Part shown: positions 44,296 through 55,520 of the stretch, piece after piece
Numbering within the stretch: position 1 is the first letter of the stretch
Layout: each line of letters begins with the position of its first letter
NCBI GenBank assembly: GCA_003013855.2
Contig: PVNU02001548.1
Location: 806,001 to 870,000 of the forward strand
Reading direction: 5' to 3'
Source of the DNA: Liriodendron chinense
Taxonomy: Eukaryota > Streptophyta > Magnoliopsida > Magnoliales > Magnoliaceae
DNA length: 64,000 bases
Notes under the pieces: generated by a model
What the model was told of the DNA's origin: nothing
Databases searched by the model: none
The model's input: the letters and a program-made list of their open reading frames with translations, nothing else
Program-made: the position numbers and the translations under genes

Positions 44296-44720
44296 TACCG
44301 AGTAAACTCTGTGGGGCCCACATTTGATGAATGTGTCTCATCCAAACCGTCCATCCGTTTTATCAGCTCATTTTACAATATGAATCCAAAATTGAAGCAT
44401 ATCAAAACCTCAAGTGGACCACAACATAGGAAACAATGGGGATAATGACATCTAATGTTGAAACCAGCCTAGGGCCCACAGTGATGTTTATTTGTCATGC
44501 AACCTGTTCATAAGGTCACACAAACGATTATGAATGGAAAAACCAAATATCAGCTTGATCCAAAACTTCGTTATTCCCCAAGAAATTTTCAACGGTAAGT
44601 ATTTCATTTCAACTTTTGGTGTGGTCCGTTCAGATTTTCGTATACTTCAATTTTTGGTTCATGCCTAAAATGAGCTGTTAAAACGGATAGATGGCGTGGA
44701 TAAGATACATCACCTGTGGG
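44296..44720. mobile_element. MULE-type miniature element remnant
   Basis: It carries the shared body: GGGGCCCACATTTGATGAAT, CCGTCCATCCGTTTTATCAG, 'AGTGGACCACAACATAGGAA' and the inverted closing part near 44700. Terminal repeats are not recognisable. Confidence 0.5.
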
Positions 44721-45600
44721 TTCCCAAAATTATGTATCTGAAATCCACCCGTCCATCATGGGAGCCATACCATGTTTGTTCCTTCATTAAAAAAACAGGC
44801 TAATCCATGACTTAGTTGTGGGGTCCACTGTGGTGTGCATATATTCAAATGGTTCATAAAGGCGTGCCTAACCTGGACGAAGGGACGTCCCAAAAACTAA
44901 TCAGATAAAAACCTTAGGCGGACCACACCACTTGAATTTAAAGGTTGGGCATGTTTTTACATTCTTTTCTTATGGTGTGGCCCATACAGATTTTGGATCA
45001 GCCTGATTTTTAGGTCATTCCCTCCCCATGGTGGGGCTCAGATGATGCACGGTTTTTGGATTGCACACAAACATCATTATGGGCCCAAAAGTACAGTACA
45101 CCATTACCAATAAGAGCTAGTATCCTCCCTGGGGTTATTTGATACTCAGCCAGAGTTTGATACACAGGCACTAAGAATTTGTATACGTGGCATGCATTAG
45201 TTCAAATTAAACGGGCTAAATTGTTTGACACGCCGTTGACAAATAGTACTCCTGAAATCGGATTGATTGAACAATCCTAACCATTGGTTTGTGGACACTT
45301 GTTTGCTCTTTCATTTTTAACCGTCCAATAAATGTCCACTAATCTGATATTCAGATAATCATATATGCATGATTTTACTTGCACAAAACATCTAATCTCG
45401 GACCCATAATTTGGACGGTTTGATTTGGATTACTTAACTTCCTGCATCCATCACACCCAACCAGAGTATCAAACTTTTTACTCGTCTGTATACAGGCGAT
45501 ACAGCCATTGATGGTTTGATTTTCACCGTTAACTGTCCTCGAAAAGGGAGGACTTATCCAGTCCTGCTGGAGTACTAAACGTTATACTCCTCCTGATTAT
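44721..45600. other. repeat-derived spacer
   Basis: More fragments of the same miniature-element body ('TGTGGCCCATACAGATTTTG' near 44980) and otherwise undistinguished sequence. No gene. Confidence 0.4.
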
Positions 45601-45604
45601 AAAG

Positions 45605-45850
45605 GAACAAGTGAAAAGGCCATTGGATCGATCTGGACTGTCCATATGGTCCAACCCACTTTCATGGACCACCAAAGAAAAAATCAAAGTGATCTGACGG
45701 TTGTAACGACCATACGGATAACGTATGAACGTATGGTCAAGATCACTAATGTAGAAGATGTCTAATCACCAAATCGGTAGGCCCATCGTAGATTGCATGT
45801 GGTTTTAAAGTGATTGGACGGTTATCTTTACATAAGGTGTGCAAAAGAAA
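45605..45850. repeat. dispersed repeat B, copy 1
   Basis: Shares order and wording with 46826-47050: ATCTGGACTGTCCA, GGTCCAACCCA, 'AATCAAAG.GAT', CGGTTG.AACGACCA, TGGTCAAGAT, AGGTCTAATCA-like and ATAGATTGCATGT. Confidence 0.7.
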
Positions 45851-46429
45851 CGGATGGTGTAGAAGATGACCACCGATCGATCTTCAGATCACTTGGGTGG
45901 CTCACCAAATGAGCGATCTTGCCTGATTTTAAGGACGTAGAAGCCACGCCGTTGGTCAATTGGCTCATTCGTACGCCTACCGAAAAGTTGCATTTCTCAA
46001 TGGAAAATGCTAGGCTCCATCAAGAGCAAGGATTCATGGATAGACTGAAGGGTTGACTCGTGAACATGGGTGCAAGATCCAGGTCATTCATCAGGTGGGT
46101 CCCACCATGAAAATGCCTTTGATGGCTAATAGGACGGTCCAACGTTCAGCTTAGTTGATTGGTTGCGAGAAAAAAAAAATGGACGGTTAGAAAAAGATAG
46201 CCAACGATCTACATTACGTGTATGCCCAAGCAATGGGGCCCGTGATTTGGACGGTCTAGATAGAGCTGCATGGACACGATGTATCCAATTCCATAGATGG
46301 GCCACCACCCAAAAGTCTGCCAATCAGATTGTCCATAACACCCTTTGTTTTCCTCGTTTCCCTTTTTTTTTCTAGGAAGTATAGAGCGGGAGATGATATG
46401 GTAGAGTCAGAAGGACCGAAATAAACTAG

Positions 46430-46745
46430 AACCATCCGTTTACTGTGTAAGAACAAGGTGATGTGCAAATCAGGTCCGTCCATATGCAGGGGCCTTGCAT
46501 GGATGATTTACATCTCAAACATCACATCTCATTGGACTGTGATCCACTTGATCAGTGGCCATTAAACTGGCATCGGAAAAAAAACAGTTAATAATCACAT
46601 ATGCCGTGGTATAAACTGTAGAAAAGCAACGGATGAGATTGCCTCATGGATTTGATTCTTAAAACGTATGCCACCTACCCTGGTGGCAGACTGGCAGTAC
46701 ATGGTCAGACCTGATAGAAACATCACCCTCCGACGTGTCATGTGG
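46430..46745. repeat. dispersed repeat A, uninterrupted copy
   Basis: Homologous to 50018-50251 plus 50741-50815: CCGTCCATATGCAGG, GTGGATGATTTA-like, 'GATCAGTGGCCATTAAA', ATTGCCTCA, then ATCACCCT.C.ACGTG. Here the sequence is continuous where the other copy has a MULE-type element. Confidence 0.75.
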
Positions 46746-46825
46746 GGAGTGGTTGTACCGTATTCCGATTCATCATCTCCCGTGTAGACCGCAGTCTTGA
46801 TGTACGGTGCCTTATTTTCCCACAT

Positions 46826-47050
46826 GGTCCGATTGGTTGAATCTGGACTGTCCACATTGTCCAACCCATTTCCATTGACCCAGGAGAAAAAAAAAAAAAA
46901 ATCAAAGCGATTGGACGGTTGCAACGACCAGATAGATGGCCTATGAAATGAGTGGTCAAGATTATTGATAGAGGGGAGGTCTAATCAAGAAATTGAACCA
47001 TCTATTACGTAAGACCACCATAGATTGCATGTAATTTTAAAGAAGAGTGG
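46826..47050. repeat. dispersed repeat B, copy 2
   Basis: Partner of 45605-45850; it carries an A15 run where copy 1 has six A residues. Copy 1 and copy 2 differ at many scattered positions. Confidence 0.7.
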
Positions 47051-47510
47051 TGATATACGTTTTGGATGGATAGGATCATTCAACACTTTCGTGGTGTGGG
47101 CCATGGACCAATTGGACGGTCATCAATTGATTAGATTTCGTCCCATGCACGATCCAGTCATGCAAGGCACCACCCACTGGTGGTGTCAGCAGCAGGAATT
47201 TCACCATTTCGAGATCGAGATCCTTGTTGAAACTCCACATAGTCTACCAACTAGGCAATGCCTCGAACCCAAGTATGTTCGAAAGTTGTTACATCAAGTA
47301 CGTACTTGATTGGCCTTATCTTTGTCGTCAACACATGGCCCAGTCATCCGACTCTGTAGGGTCACCGCCAACGTAGCAAGATAACCACACAATTTACATC
47401 CTGCAATTTGTACTATCCATTTAAAGACAAGATGCATGGATACAAAATATGCCAGTCAGGCTGTACATGACTGATGATGATTAGCTGCTGAGAGCGTCGG
47501 CAGCGAAATC
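47051..47510. other. no gene recognised
   Basis: The 94-aa open frame at 47025-47309 has no domain and sits partly in dispersed repeat B, so I do not call it a gene. Otherwise featureless. Confidence 0.45.
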
Positions 47511-47965
47511 TCCCTACTGAGCTGACGTCACCAAGTTCTGTAGTCCCCACTACAATGTATGGGTTGTATCCCCACAGTCCTCCAATTTGGAGAGATCGTT
47601 TTAAGCCGTATGCTACAGAAAGAGGCAGGTCCAAAAGCTCAAGTGGACCCCATAACAGAAAACGGTGGTGATTGAACGCCTACCATTAATAACTTTTTAA
47701 TCTAGCTGATATTTGTGTTTTCCCTTCTTCTTCTATGTTGTGTTAATTTATGAATAAGTTGGATCTCAAATAAACATCATGGTGGGCCTTAGGAAGATTT
47801 CAACGGTGGGCGTTATGGTCCCCACAGTGTTCTCTGTGGTGGGGTCCACTTGAGCTTTGGAACTGACTCCTTTGGCTCATGTACGCTCCGCCCCAGATAT
47901 TGATCTTTCCAAATGGATGGACGGTGTGGATATAACACATATAAGGTTGCACATATGTTAGGTTA
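47511..47965. mobile_element. MULE-type miniature element remnant
   Basis: It has the family body (CCCCACTACAATGTATGGG.. at the left; AAATGGATGGACGGTGTGGA at the right), without clean termini or TSD. Confidence 0.5.
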
Positions 47966-48170
47966 ACCCAACTGACCTACCCAACCCGACTTGATAAAAA
48001 CCCGATCCGTCCTAACTCGGGAGAGAAAATGGTCCATTGCGGGTGGATGCGGCTAGACCGTTTTTAATTTAGGTAAGGTTTAAGATACACATCAAACTCG
48101 CTCGACCCGATCAGTACCTCGACCCGTGTATACCCAACCCGTTCCGCTCGACCTAGACCGCCCTAAAAAT
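47944..48170. mobile_element. hAT-like fragment with ACCCGACC motifs
   Basis: AAGGTTGCACATATGTTAGG followed by repeated ACCCGACY/CGACCCG motifs. A second fragment of this kind ends at 49292 with CCGACCTATGTGCAGGCCTA. The motif logic resembles the CTCGAGC hAT family, but ends are incomplete. Confidence 0.4.
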
Positions 48171-48315
48171 TAGAACTTTGGATGGTAACTTCCAATAAAT
48201 GGATGGACATGGTGAATTTATCACAAACATCATGGTAGGCCCCACCTAGCCTCCCAACGCAGGAACTTCATAGCCTGTGAAACAATCCTCGTCCGTATCA
48301 TATAAGATCTCACGG

Positions 48316-48858
48316 GGAGCGGATTAGGTGATACCCGGGATCCACCAAGTTGGGTGGACTCCTGACAGTGGGGCTCATAGTGATGTATGTGTCTTAAATC
48401 CACACCATCCAACCATTTTGAAAGATCATTTTAGGATATTATACCAAAAATGAAGCTGACTCAAATCTTAGGTGGACCACACCATAGAAACAGTTGTGAT
48501 TGAATGTCTACCATTGAAAACTTCATAGATTTCACCGAAATATTTATTTACCATTATTTTCCATCCAACTCGTTGATAAGGTCACAAACATTTAGATGAA
48601 GCGGTCATATAAATATCATCTTGATCCAAAGCTTTTGTGGCCCATAGGAAGTTTTTAATGGCTAATCACTATTTTTCCCTATATTATGGCCCATCTGGGA
48701 CTTGGAATTGATTCGCTTTTTTTGTTCATGCAGTAAAATAAACTTTCAATACGAATGTATGTTGTAGATGTAGTCACATACGTCATAGTGATCCCATGGT
48801 CAGGGTCCTACCCACCTCGGTGGATATGGGGTCTCTCTAATCTGCTGATTCCTCTCCC
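48316..48858. mobile_element. MULE-type miniature element with 10-bp TSD
   Basis: 543 bp starting GGAGCGGATTAGGTGATACC and ending CTAATCTGCTGATTCCTCTCCC-like. It is flanked by a perfect 10-bp direct repeat GATCTCACGG (48306-48315, 48859-48868). It keeps the full family body. Confidence 0.85.
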
Positions 48859-48868
48859 GATCTCACGG

Positions 48869-49330
48869 AAGAGAATAAGTTGTTACCAAGGTAATAGCTT
48901 AGTGGGTGTAACCCTAATGTGTGGGGCCCACCTTGATATAATTTTTGTATATCCACTTCGTCCATCTGTTTTACCCTATCATTTTAGGGAATGATTCCAA
49001 ACCTTAAGAAGATCCAAATCTTAGGTGAACTATACCACTAAAAATAGTGATAAATGACCATTAAAAATGTTTTATGGGCCACAAAAGTTTTATTCCTAAT
49101 CTGACCTGACTTGATTTAGCATATAGGGTAGGGTAGAGTTAGAGTTAACCCTTTTTCAAGTAGGGTAGAGTTAGGGCTGGGGCAGGCCAACCTAGTCACG
49201 ACATGGACCGAAACTTAAACTTTAAAATATGTTTAGGTTCGGTCCAGGGTTGGGCCCAACCTGACCCTAACCCGACCTATGTGCAGGCCTAAACACATAC
49301 ATTATGGTAGTGCCCACACAACTTGGTGTC
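48869..49330. mobile_element. miniature element, one end recognisable, with embedded fragment
   Basis: Starts AAGTTGTTACCAAGGTAATA, the terminal motif of the element at 51395-51878, then GGGGCCCACC body. The expected right half is replaced by an ACCCGACC-motif fragment (about 49090-49295). Confidence 0.5.
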
Positions 49331-49399
49331 AACTTCCAGTCTCACTATTGGCAGGTTCAGTAACTAATATGTGTCCACATACGATGGGAGCATATTGGA

Positions 49400-49944
49400 T
49401 TGGGTACTACCCTTGCCATCACCTGGCTAGAGACGGACCGTCATGTTAGAGCTCTAAGAGGCCCACCATAAGGTATATGTTTTCTCTAAGCTGTCCATCC
49501 ATTTTGATAGATCATTTTGATAGATCATTTTAAGGCACATCATTTTGAAAGGGCCCATTGAAAGGCTAAGTGGACCACACCATAGGAACCAATTGGTATC
49601 TTACCGTTGAATGCTTCCTAGGGTAGACCATGATGTTTACTTGGCATCCAAACCGTTCATGAGACCAAAGAGACCTTTATGAAGGGAAAAAAATAAATAA
49701 ATATAAGCTTAATCCAAAAACATTTGCGTCTCCGAGAAGTTTTCAACGCGAGGATTTCAATCCCCACTGCTTCCAGTGGTGTGGTCCAATTGAGCCTTCA
49801 GTCGGCTTCCTTCTTGATTTCTTGGCCTAAAATGATTTTTCAAAATGTATAGACTGCGTGGATAATACACATACATTTACAGTGGGCCCACAAAGGCCCT
49901 ACTAGGACTGTCCGTCTCTAGCTAGGTCGTGGGGTAGTACCCAA
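49400..49944. mobile_element. MULE-type miniature element (TTGGGTACTACCC family)
   Basis: 545 bp with exact 13-bp inverted ends TTGGGTACTACCC (49400-49412) and GGGTAGTACCCAA (49932-49944). Next inside are CTAGAGACGGAC and GTCCGTCTCTAG. The body is as in the rest of the superfamily. No TSD could be fixed. Confidence 0.75.
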
Positions 49945-50017
49945 ACATGACACGTTTTCTGCCGGCAACTGCAGACCGTAAGGTGGAGCCAGGAAATTCC
50001 AAATATAGTAGAAGTAC

Positions 50018-50815
50018 TCTCTATGGTACACGTGGCCGGTTAATATGCCAATCAGCTCCGTCCATATGCAGGAAATCAACGTGGATGATTTATATATAAA
50101 AAAATTAGACCTATTAGATGAATATTATCCACCTGATCAGTGGCCATTAAAGCAACAGTAGAACAAGAACCGCTCATGTCCAAATCTACAGTGGGATAAG
50201 CTATGGGATTGCCTCACAGGTTTTACTTTTGAAACGTAAGCCATCTATCCTGGGGCGCGGATTAGGTACTTCCCCGCGTGTCCTGAGCTTCTGACAGGTT
50301 AGGGCTCAGAGCCCAGAGGGCCATCTCGATGTATGGATTTTATCCACACCGTCCATCCATTTTTCCATGTCATTTTAGGATATTATAAAAAAAAAATGAG
50401 GCAGATTCAAATTTCAAGTGGGGCACATCACTGGAAGAAGTGGTGCTAATGATTCCTACCATTGAAACCTTCCCACATTAATGGTTCATAAGATGATGGA
50501 GACTTGGATGAAGGAAAACATAAATATCAGCTTGATCTGAAATTTTCTGTGGCCCCCAAGAGTTTTCAACGGTCATAGTTTAATTCCCATTTCGTGGCCC
50601 ACTTGAGCTTGATCTGCCCCATGACCTAACATGGGAAAATGAATGGTCGGGGTGGATAAAATCCGTACATCACGGTGGCTGTCAGAGCCCTAGCCTGTCT
50701 CGAGCTGGGAACGGCCGGGGATGTACTTAATCCGCTTCCCTCTATCCTCGGCCCAGACAATAAGGGGAGCTGATAGGTACATCACCCTGCCACGTCCTTA
50801 GAGCCGGTCCGCCTT
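50018..50815. repeat. dispersed repeat A, copy interrupted by a MULE element
   Basis: The two halves (50018-50251 and 50741-50815) join to match 46430-46745. The interruption is the element at 50252-50740. Confidence 0.7.
50252..50740. mobile_element. MULE-type miniature element with TSD and empty-site paralog
   Basis: 489 bp, ends GGGGCGCGGATTAGGTAC and GTACTTAATCCGCTTCCC. TCTATCCT is repeated at both flanks (50244-50251, 50741-50748) and the similarity extends by another base or two. The related segment at 46430-46745 lacks the element at the same point (CCTACCCTGG). Confidence 0.85.
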
Positions 50816-51159
50816 CTTTTCCCGCCAAGGTGTCACGTGCATGGGACATCCAATACGTGTGAAAGGTCAGTCTTATAGTCAACATCACCTTGGTTGGAAA
50901 TGAGGCTGTCCAACTCAAGTCATCAGGTGGGCCAGACCATAAATCAACGACTGGAGTGGCTTTTCATGATGAGCCGAATATTATCGCTGCTGGAGCTCAC
51001 CACGCCTAGATAGACTATCTAGAGAGTGCGTACGAATGGTTGAAGAACACACAAAAGAAACGATCCTAGCCGCACAAAAAAAAATACTGGCCTTCAAACG
51101 GACGGTGCAAATGAAAACAGCTGACAGTGAGTTGTGGACGCGGATTGTCTGCCAAAGTC

Positions 51160-52095
51160 TTTCGCACGAAGTTCCTGAAAAATTAGGTGGAGCCCACCAT
51201 AATGTTTGTGATAAATCCACCCCATCCATCCGTTTTTACATAACAATTTAGGACATGAAACAAAAAATGAAGCGCATTCAAAAATCAGCTAGGCCACACG
51301 AGAGGAAACAGTGGAGATTAATGACCACTGTTGAAACATACTTCACAGAAGTTTTGTATCATGCTAATGCTTTTTTGTGTTTTCAGTTCATCCCGGGTGC
51401 GAAATAGGTGTTACCCAAGTAACAGCTTAGTGGTTTTATGGATCATTTTAGGATGGGATACCAAAATTTATACAGATCCAAATCTCAGGTGGACCGCACC
51501 ACACCACATGAAACAGTGTTGATTGAGTGCCTCACCATTAAATAATCCAAAGGGCCCATTGTAACTTTTTCTAAATGTTTATTTACAATCCAACCTCTTA
51601 ATAATGCCAAGACGATCTAGATGAAAGGAAATTATAAAGATCATATTTATCCAAAGCTTTTGTAGCCTGCAAAATTGTTTTTAATGGTTATTCATCACTC
51701 TTTCTATTGGTTTGGATCACTTGAGATTTGGACTGTCTTATAGTTTTGGATAGCGTCTTAAAATGAGAAAGAAAAACAGATGGACGACATGGATATATAA
51801 TAAATACATCAAGGTAGGCCCCGCACAGTAGGGGTAACACCCACTAAGTTGTTACCGGAGTAATAGCTAATTGCTCCCGTTCGACCAGTGGGAATGACTT
51901 TATAAATGAGTTGGATGGCATATAAACATCAAGGTGGACCAAGGAAGGCTTGAACGGTAGGCCTCACAGAGTTTTGGATCCGCCTCATTTTCCTTCTCCT
52001 GTCTAAAATGAGCTGGCAAAATGGATGGACGGGGTGGATTTATATCACAAACATCACGGTGGGCCCCACCTAACACAGGAACTTCCTGCAAAAAA
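51160..52095. mobile_element. MULE-type miniature element carrying a nested one
   Basis: Outer ends TCGCACGAAGTTCCTG (left) and CAGGAACTTCCTGCAA (right) pair, followed by about 60 bp of inverted match (GGTGGAGCCCACCATAATGT against its inverse). The body is interrupted at 51395-51878. TSD not convincing. Confidence 0.7.
51395..51878. mobile_element. nested MULE-type miniature element (GTAAC family)
   Basis: 484 bp with ends GGGTGCGAAATAGGTGTTAC and (inverted) GGGAGCAATTAGCTATTAC, both followed by a GTAACARCTTAGTGG block. Flanks GTTCATCCC and GTTCGACCA look like a decayed 9-bp TSD. The host element's text continues across the gap. Confidence 0.7.
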
Positions 52096-53126
52096 GCATC
52101 CGCCACCGGGAATTGTCAACGGTGGTTCTCTGTAGGAGATGGCCTACCAGATGGATTCAAATCCCATGTCCCACGTGAGATGCATCTGACTTGGAGCAGC
52201 TTTCTCCACTCGATAGGTGGGGAACATGTCAGTAATTATCCTTTGAATCGGTTGGTGAGAGAAACAACAATTTTCAACCATCCATCTTGGGGGAGATGAA
52301 CGGCCATTATTTGATGTCGGACTTTAAGGGTCTTTCTTAAATATACTTCTGTAATCCAATCAAATCATCAAAGAAAGCAGTGTCCCCATGTTCCCAAACA
52401 TGATGGCTGTCTCTTGGATTGGATTGTATTCTTTATCTTTTCATTTGAAAGCAACCCACTGCATTGTATTCAAAGTGCTTTAATGATGCTAAAAGCATTA
52501 CATTCTGTTGCTTTACCCTGCAGCCTACTAGTATTGGACACGTGAACGATTCAACTCTATGGGTGGACCATCTGATCAACTCGTTATTGGACGGTTATGG
52601 ATCCATCACCACATTAATGGGATGTAGGGAAAGTTTCAATAGGGAAAAGATACAAGAAAGGATACAGTGCAACAGTACAACAAGTTGTATTATGTATCTA
52701 ATGAGAAAATGGCACCTCTTGTGGCCCATTTCTTCTTTCCAAAGAAACATGCAAGCTAATCCTCTAAAGCATGCCAGATATATCGACGGCTGTAAGACGT
52801 CGAATTTTTGTGGGGCCTGTTAAGAATTTTGAAAAGCGCAGTGGAATATAAATGGTTCTTCAAAAGCTCAGATTCAATGATCTTAACCTTATGCTTTATT
52901 ATTCAGATATTATAATGTTTATAGAACCGACAAAATTAGATAATTATTAGACTACTTTAAAAAATATGAAACAGTAAGTACTAATTTTTTTGAACTTGAA
53001 GGTCTTTCCTAATCTATCTCAAAAAGAAAAGGTGAGAGCACACATTAACCCTCACTAGCAGTACCAAGGAAAACACATAGAAACGGTTGGATTTTAATAG
53101 AAATGCAATGTAATTAAACTTGCTTT
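52096..53126. other. no gene recognised
   Basis: Relatively repeat-poor. The open frames at 52021-52299 and 52464-52823 (119 aa) have no domain and no start context of note. A small unrecognised gene cannot be ruled out. Confidence 0.4.
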
Positions 53127-53134
53127 TCAAAAAT

Positions 53135-53306
53135 TAGAGCTGGGCACAGACTGGGCTACCTCGGTACTTAAAAGGTAAGTTCAAGCCAAGTGGAGCTGTT
53201 TTTCTTTTTTTAGCTCCAAAAAAATTTGAATCAAGCTTGAGCTTGGCGTGGGCGCAACTTGACTTTGCTCAAAGTTGGCCACGAACTCGATTTGGTTCAA
53301 CTCGGT

Positions 53307-53395
<89 letters not shown>

Positions 53396-53687
53396 AAAAA
53401 CGCACCACCCAAAAAAAAAAAAAAACTCAAACTCGGCAAATGCTTGAGCTTGAACTCAACTCGAGCCTAAGCTATGGTCTAACCAAGTAAAGTCGAGCTA
53501 GCCAATTTGGCTCAAGGACCAAGCCAAGCCAAAGTTGAGTTGAGGTAGGCTATTGATTGAACCAAGCCGAGCCAGTCAATACAGCTCGAGGACCAAGCCG
53601 AGCCGAACTCAAGCTGTTATAAGCTACTAGCCAAACTGAGCCGAGCTATGCCAAGCTCGACTCGGTTAAGCTTGGTGTCTAACTCTA
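53135..53687. mobile_element. hAT-type non-autonomous element with intact TA core
   Basis: Ends TAGAGCTGGGCACAGACTGG and (inverted) TAGAGTTAGACACCAAGC. The arms are GAGCTTGAGC/CCAAGCCGAGCC-like arrays and the core is a pure (TA)n tract at 53311-53388. The 8-bp flanks TCAAAAAT and TAAAAAAA are a poor TSD (6 of 8). It is the unfilled counterpart of 18151-20610. Confidence 0.75.
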
Positions 53688-53799
53688 TAAAAAAATCCAT
53701 GTTTATTATTAATCTTAAGATCTCTTATCTTGACAATTTTAGATTTCTAGAACTTTGAAACTTCGGAGAACGGTTCATACTTAAATTGGTCATTTGGCA

Positions 53800-54405
53800 C
53801 CTTCAATTGGAGGGGATTTCAAATCCTTTAGTATGTTTGGTACCATAACTCAGTTGGGGATTTCAAATCCCGGTGGTTAAAAATCCACTCAAATAGGGGT
53901 TTTGAAAGATCTAAGGTGAAAGCTAAGATTACATCTAAAATCATTCCAAGATTCGCATGTGTAACATTTGTGTCACTGGGTTACTAATCTATTGGACACA
54001 TGGCCCATGAATGATATCCCAAAACAATCTAGATTATCAACTGTATCACTAAAATTACTTTAATAGGATGATCTGCATCGTCTAAACATTGTCCATATAA
54101 ATCAACAGTTAAAAATCTTTGGTTAGTTACTCAGATATGATCCTATGCTTATGGCCCATCCAAGACTTAGAATTTCATCATTTTTTGCCAACATATATAT
54201 TTCACAAGGCTTATTATAACCATTGTATCAAACATTACATAGGGATTCCAAATTTGGATTCAAACCCTCTGAATATAACATGCAATATAGCTACTTTTGG
54301 ATCACAGGGATTCCAAATTTGGGGTGCTAAACACAAGCAAGGTATTTTAAATCTAGGGGGTTCCAAATCCAGGGGTTTCAAATCCACACTCCCAAACAGG
54401 CCCTA
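53800..54405. mobile_element. probable miniature element with GGGGATTTCAAATCC motifs
   Basis: Sub-terminal GGGGATTTCAAATCC motifs recur at the left (53812, 53856) and inverted variants at the right (54355-54385). The right end CCCAAACAGGCCCT is typical of CTGTTTGG-ended elements. Exact left end unclear. Confidence 0.45.
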
Positions 54406-54873
54406 ATGCAATGCGCGGGATTTAGATTTTATGAACCATTGTGTATATGCATATCTTCTTATGTAAGAGGTCTTTTTTTTTTAAATTTAAGTAAAAATAA
54501 AAAGAATATAACCTAAGAAAAATAAATAAACAACATCGTGTGAGAAAATCCACATTAATAACTTTTTTCCATGTCTCTTCTTTTCTTTCTCTTTCTTTTT
54601 TTTCTCTCTCATCCTTTCTGACTCTCTCTCAACGTCATATCACTCTCATTATTCCCACAACTCCAAACGCATCAGCACCTTCATTCCTATTATAGCCTCT
54701 CTTTATGGCACACATGTATCATATGTACAAGAGGCAATGCCTCACCTTTACTTCTCCTCTCGTTTCCTTCTTCCATTTTTTTTTTTTATAGTAATTGGTG
54801 CGTGTGGTGTTAGTGTATGACATGCATGTGATGGATGTACATGGCGTATGACTTTGATGCATGCATGGCGTGT
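54406..54873. other. no gene recognised
   Basis: CT-rich and T-rich stretch with short ATGCATG-type repeats near 54820-54870, up to the edge of the copia LTR. Confidence 0.45.
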
Positions 54874-55461
54874 TGTTGAGTTTACGAAACTATGTAAAAA
54901 TAGTGTCCACCGATCGATCGGCCAATGAACAGATTGTCAGAGCGAGCGACTGAACAGATTTCTGGGGTCTTAGACCGGTCGGCCGACCAATCTGCTAGAG
55001 GCTCCGACCAATCAAATTATTAAGGCAGTAAGACAGGTTTTTGGAAAAACTCTCTGGACGTTTTTGGTCGGTCGTCGATGACCGGTCGACTGAAGTGCGG
55101 GAGACGTTTTTCTTATGCGTTTTCACGTTGCGAGTTTCCAAATTGGGATGGAGTCATATTTAAACACCTCTTAATCGTGTTAGGAGGCTTCTCAATTACG
55201 TCCAAGGAGTCCAAACTCGGATTAGGGCTTTGGGGGAGTGATTTGTGGGGTTTTGAGAGCTTTGTTCATCTTTGGGATCTACTTGGATATATTAGCTTTG
55301 TAATCATCTGAGATTCATAGTGGAGGTGTCGCTTTGTGCCGTGGTTTTTTTCCGCAAGGGTTTTCCACGTAAAATTCGTTTGCTTTTGTGTTGATTGCTT
55401 GTGTGGCTGTGTGGTGATTGTTTGATCTTCTTCGGTGCTTCTGCTGACCGAATTTCCAACA
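54874..55461 (+). repeat. Ty1/copia 5' LTR
   Basis: 588 bp from TGTTGAGTTTACG to ..AATTTCCAACA (TGTTG..CAACA). The tRNA-Met primer site TGGTATCAGAG follows at 55464. The first part carries repeated CCGGTCGGCCGACC-like palindromes. Confidence 0.8.
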
Positions 55462-55463
55462 AG

Positions 55464-55474
55464 TGGTATCAGAG
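55464..55474 (+). other. copia primer-binding site
   Basis: TGGTATCAGAG, complementary to initiator tRNA-Met, two bases after the LTR end, the usual arrangement for Tork/TNT1-type copia. Confidence 0.85.
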
Positions 55475-55520
55475 ATATCGTTGGAAGGTTGAAGAAGAAG
55501 TTTTCTGAGACAATCTCGTG

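Noticed and set aside
49390..49955. TSD for the TTGGGTACTACCC element
   Set aside because: No 8-11 bp flank match better than chance was found.
52464..52823. 119-aa frame in a repeat-poor stretch
   Set aside because: No domain, cysteine-rich by chance, no start context; not enough to call a gene, though not excluded.
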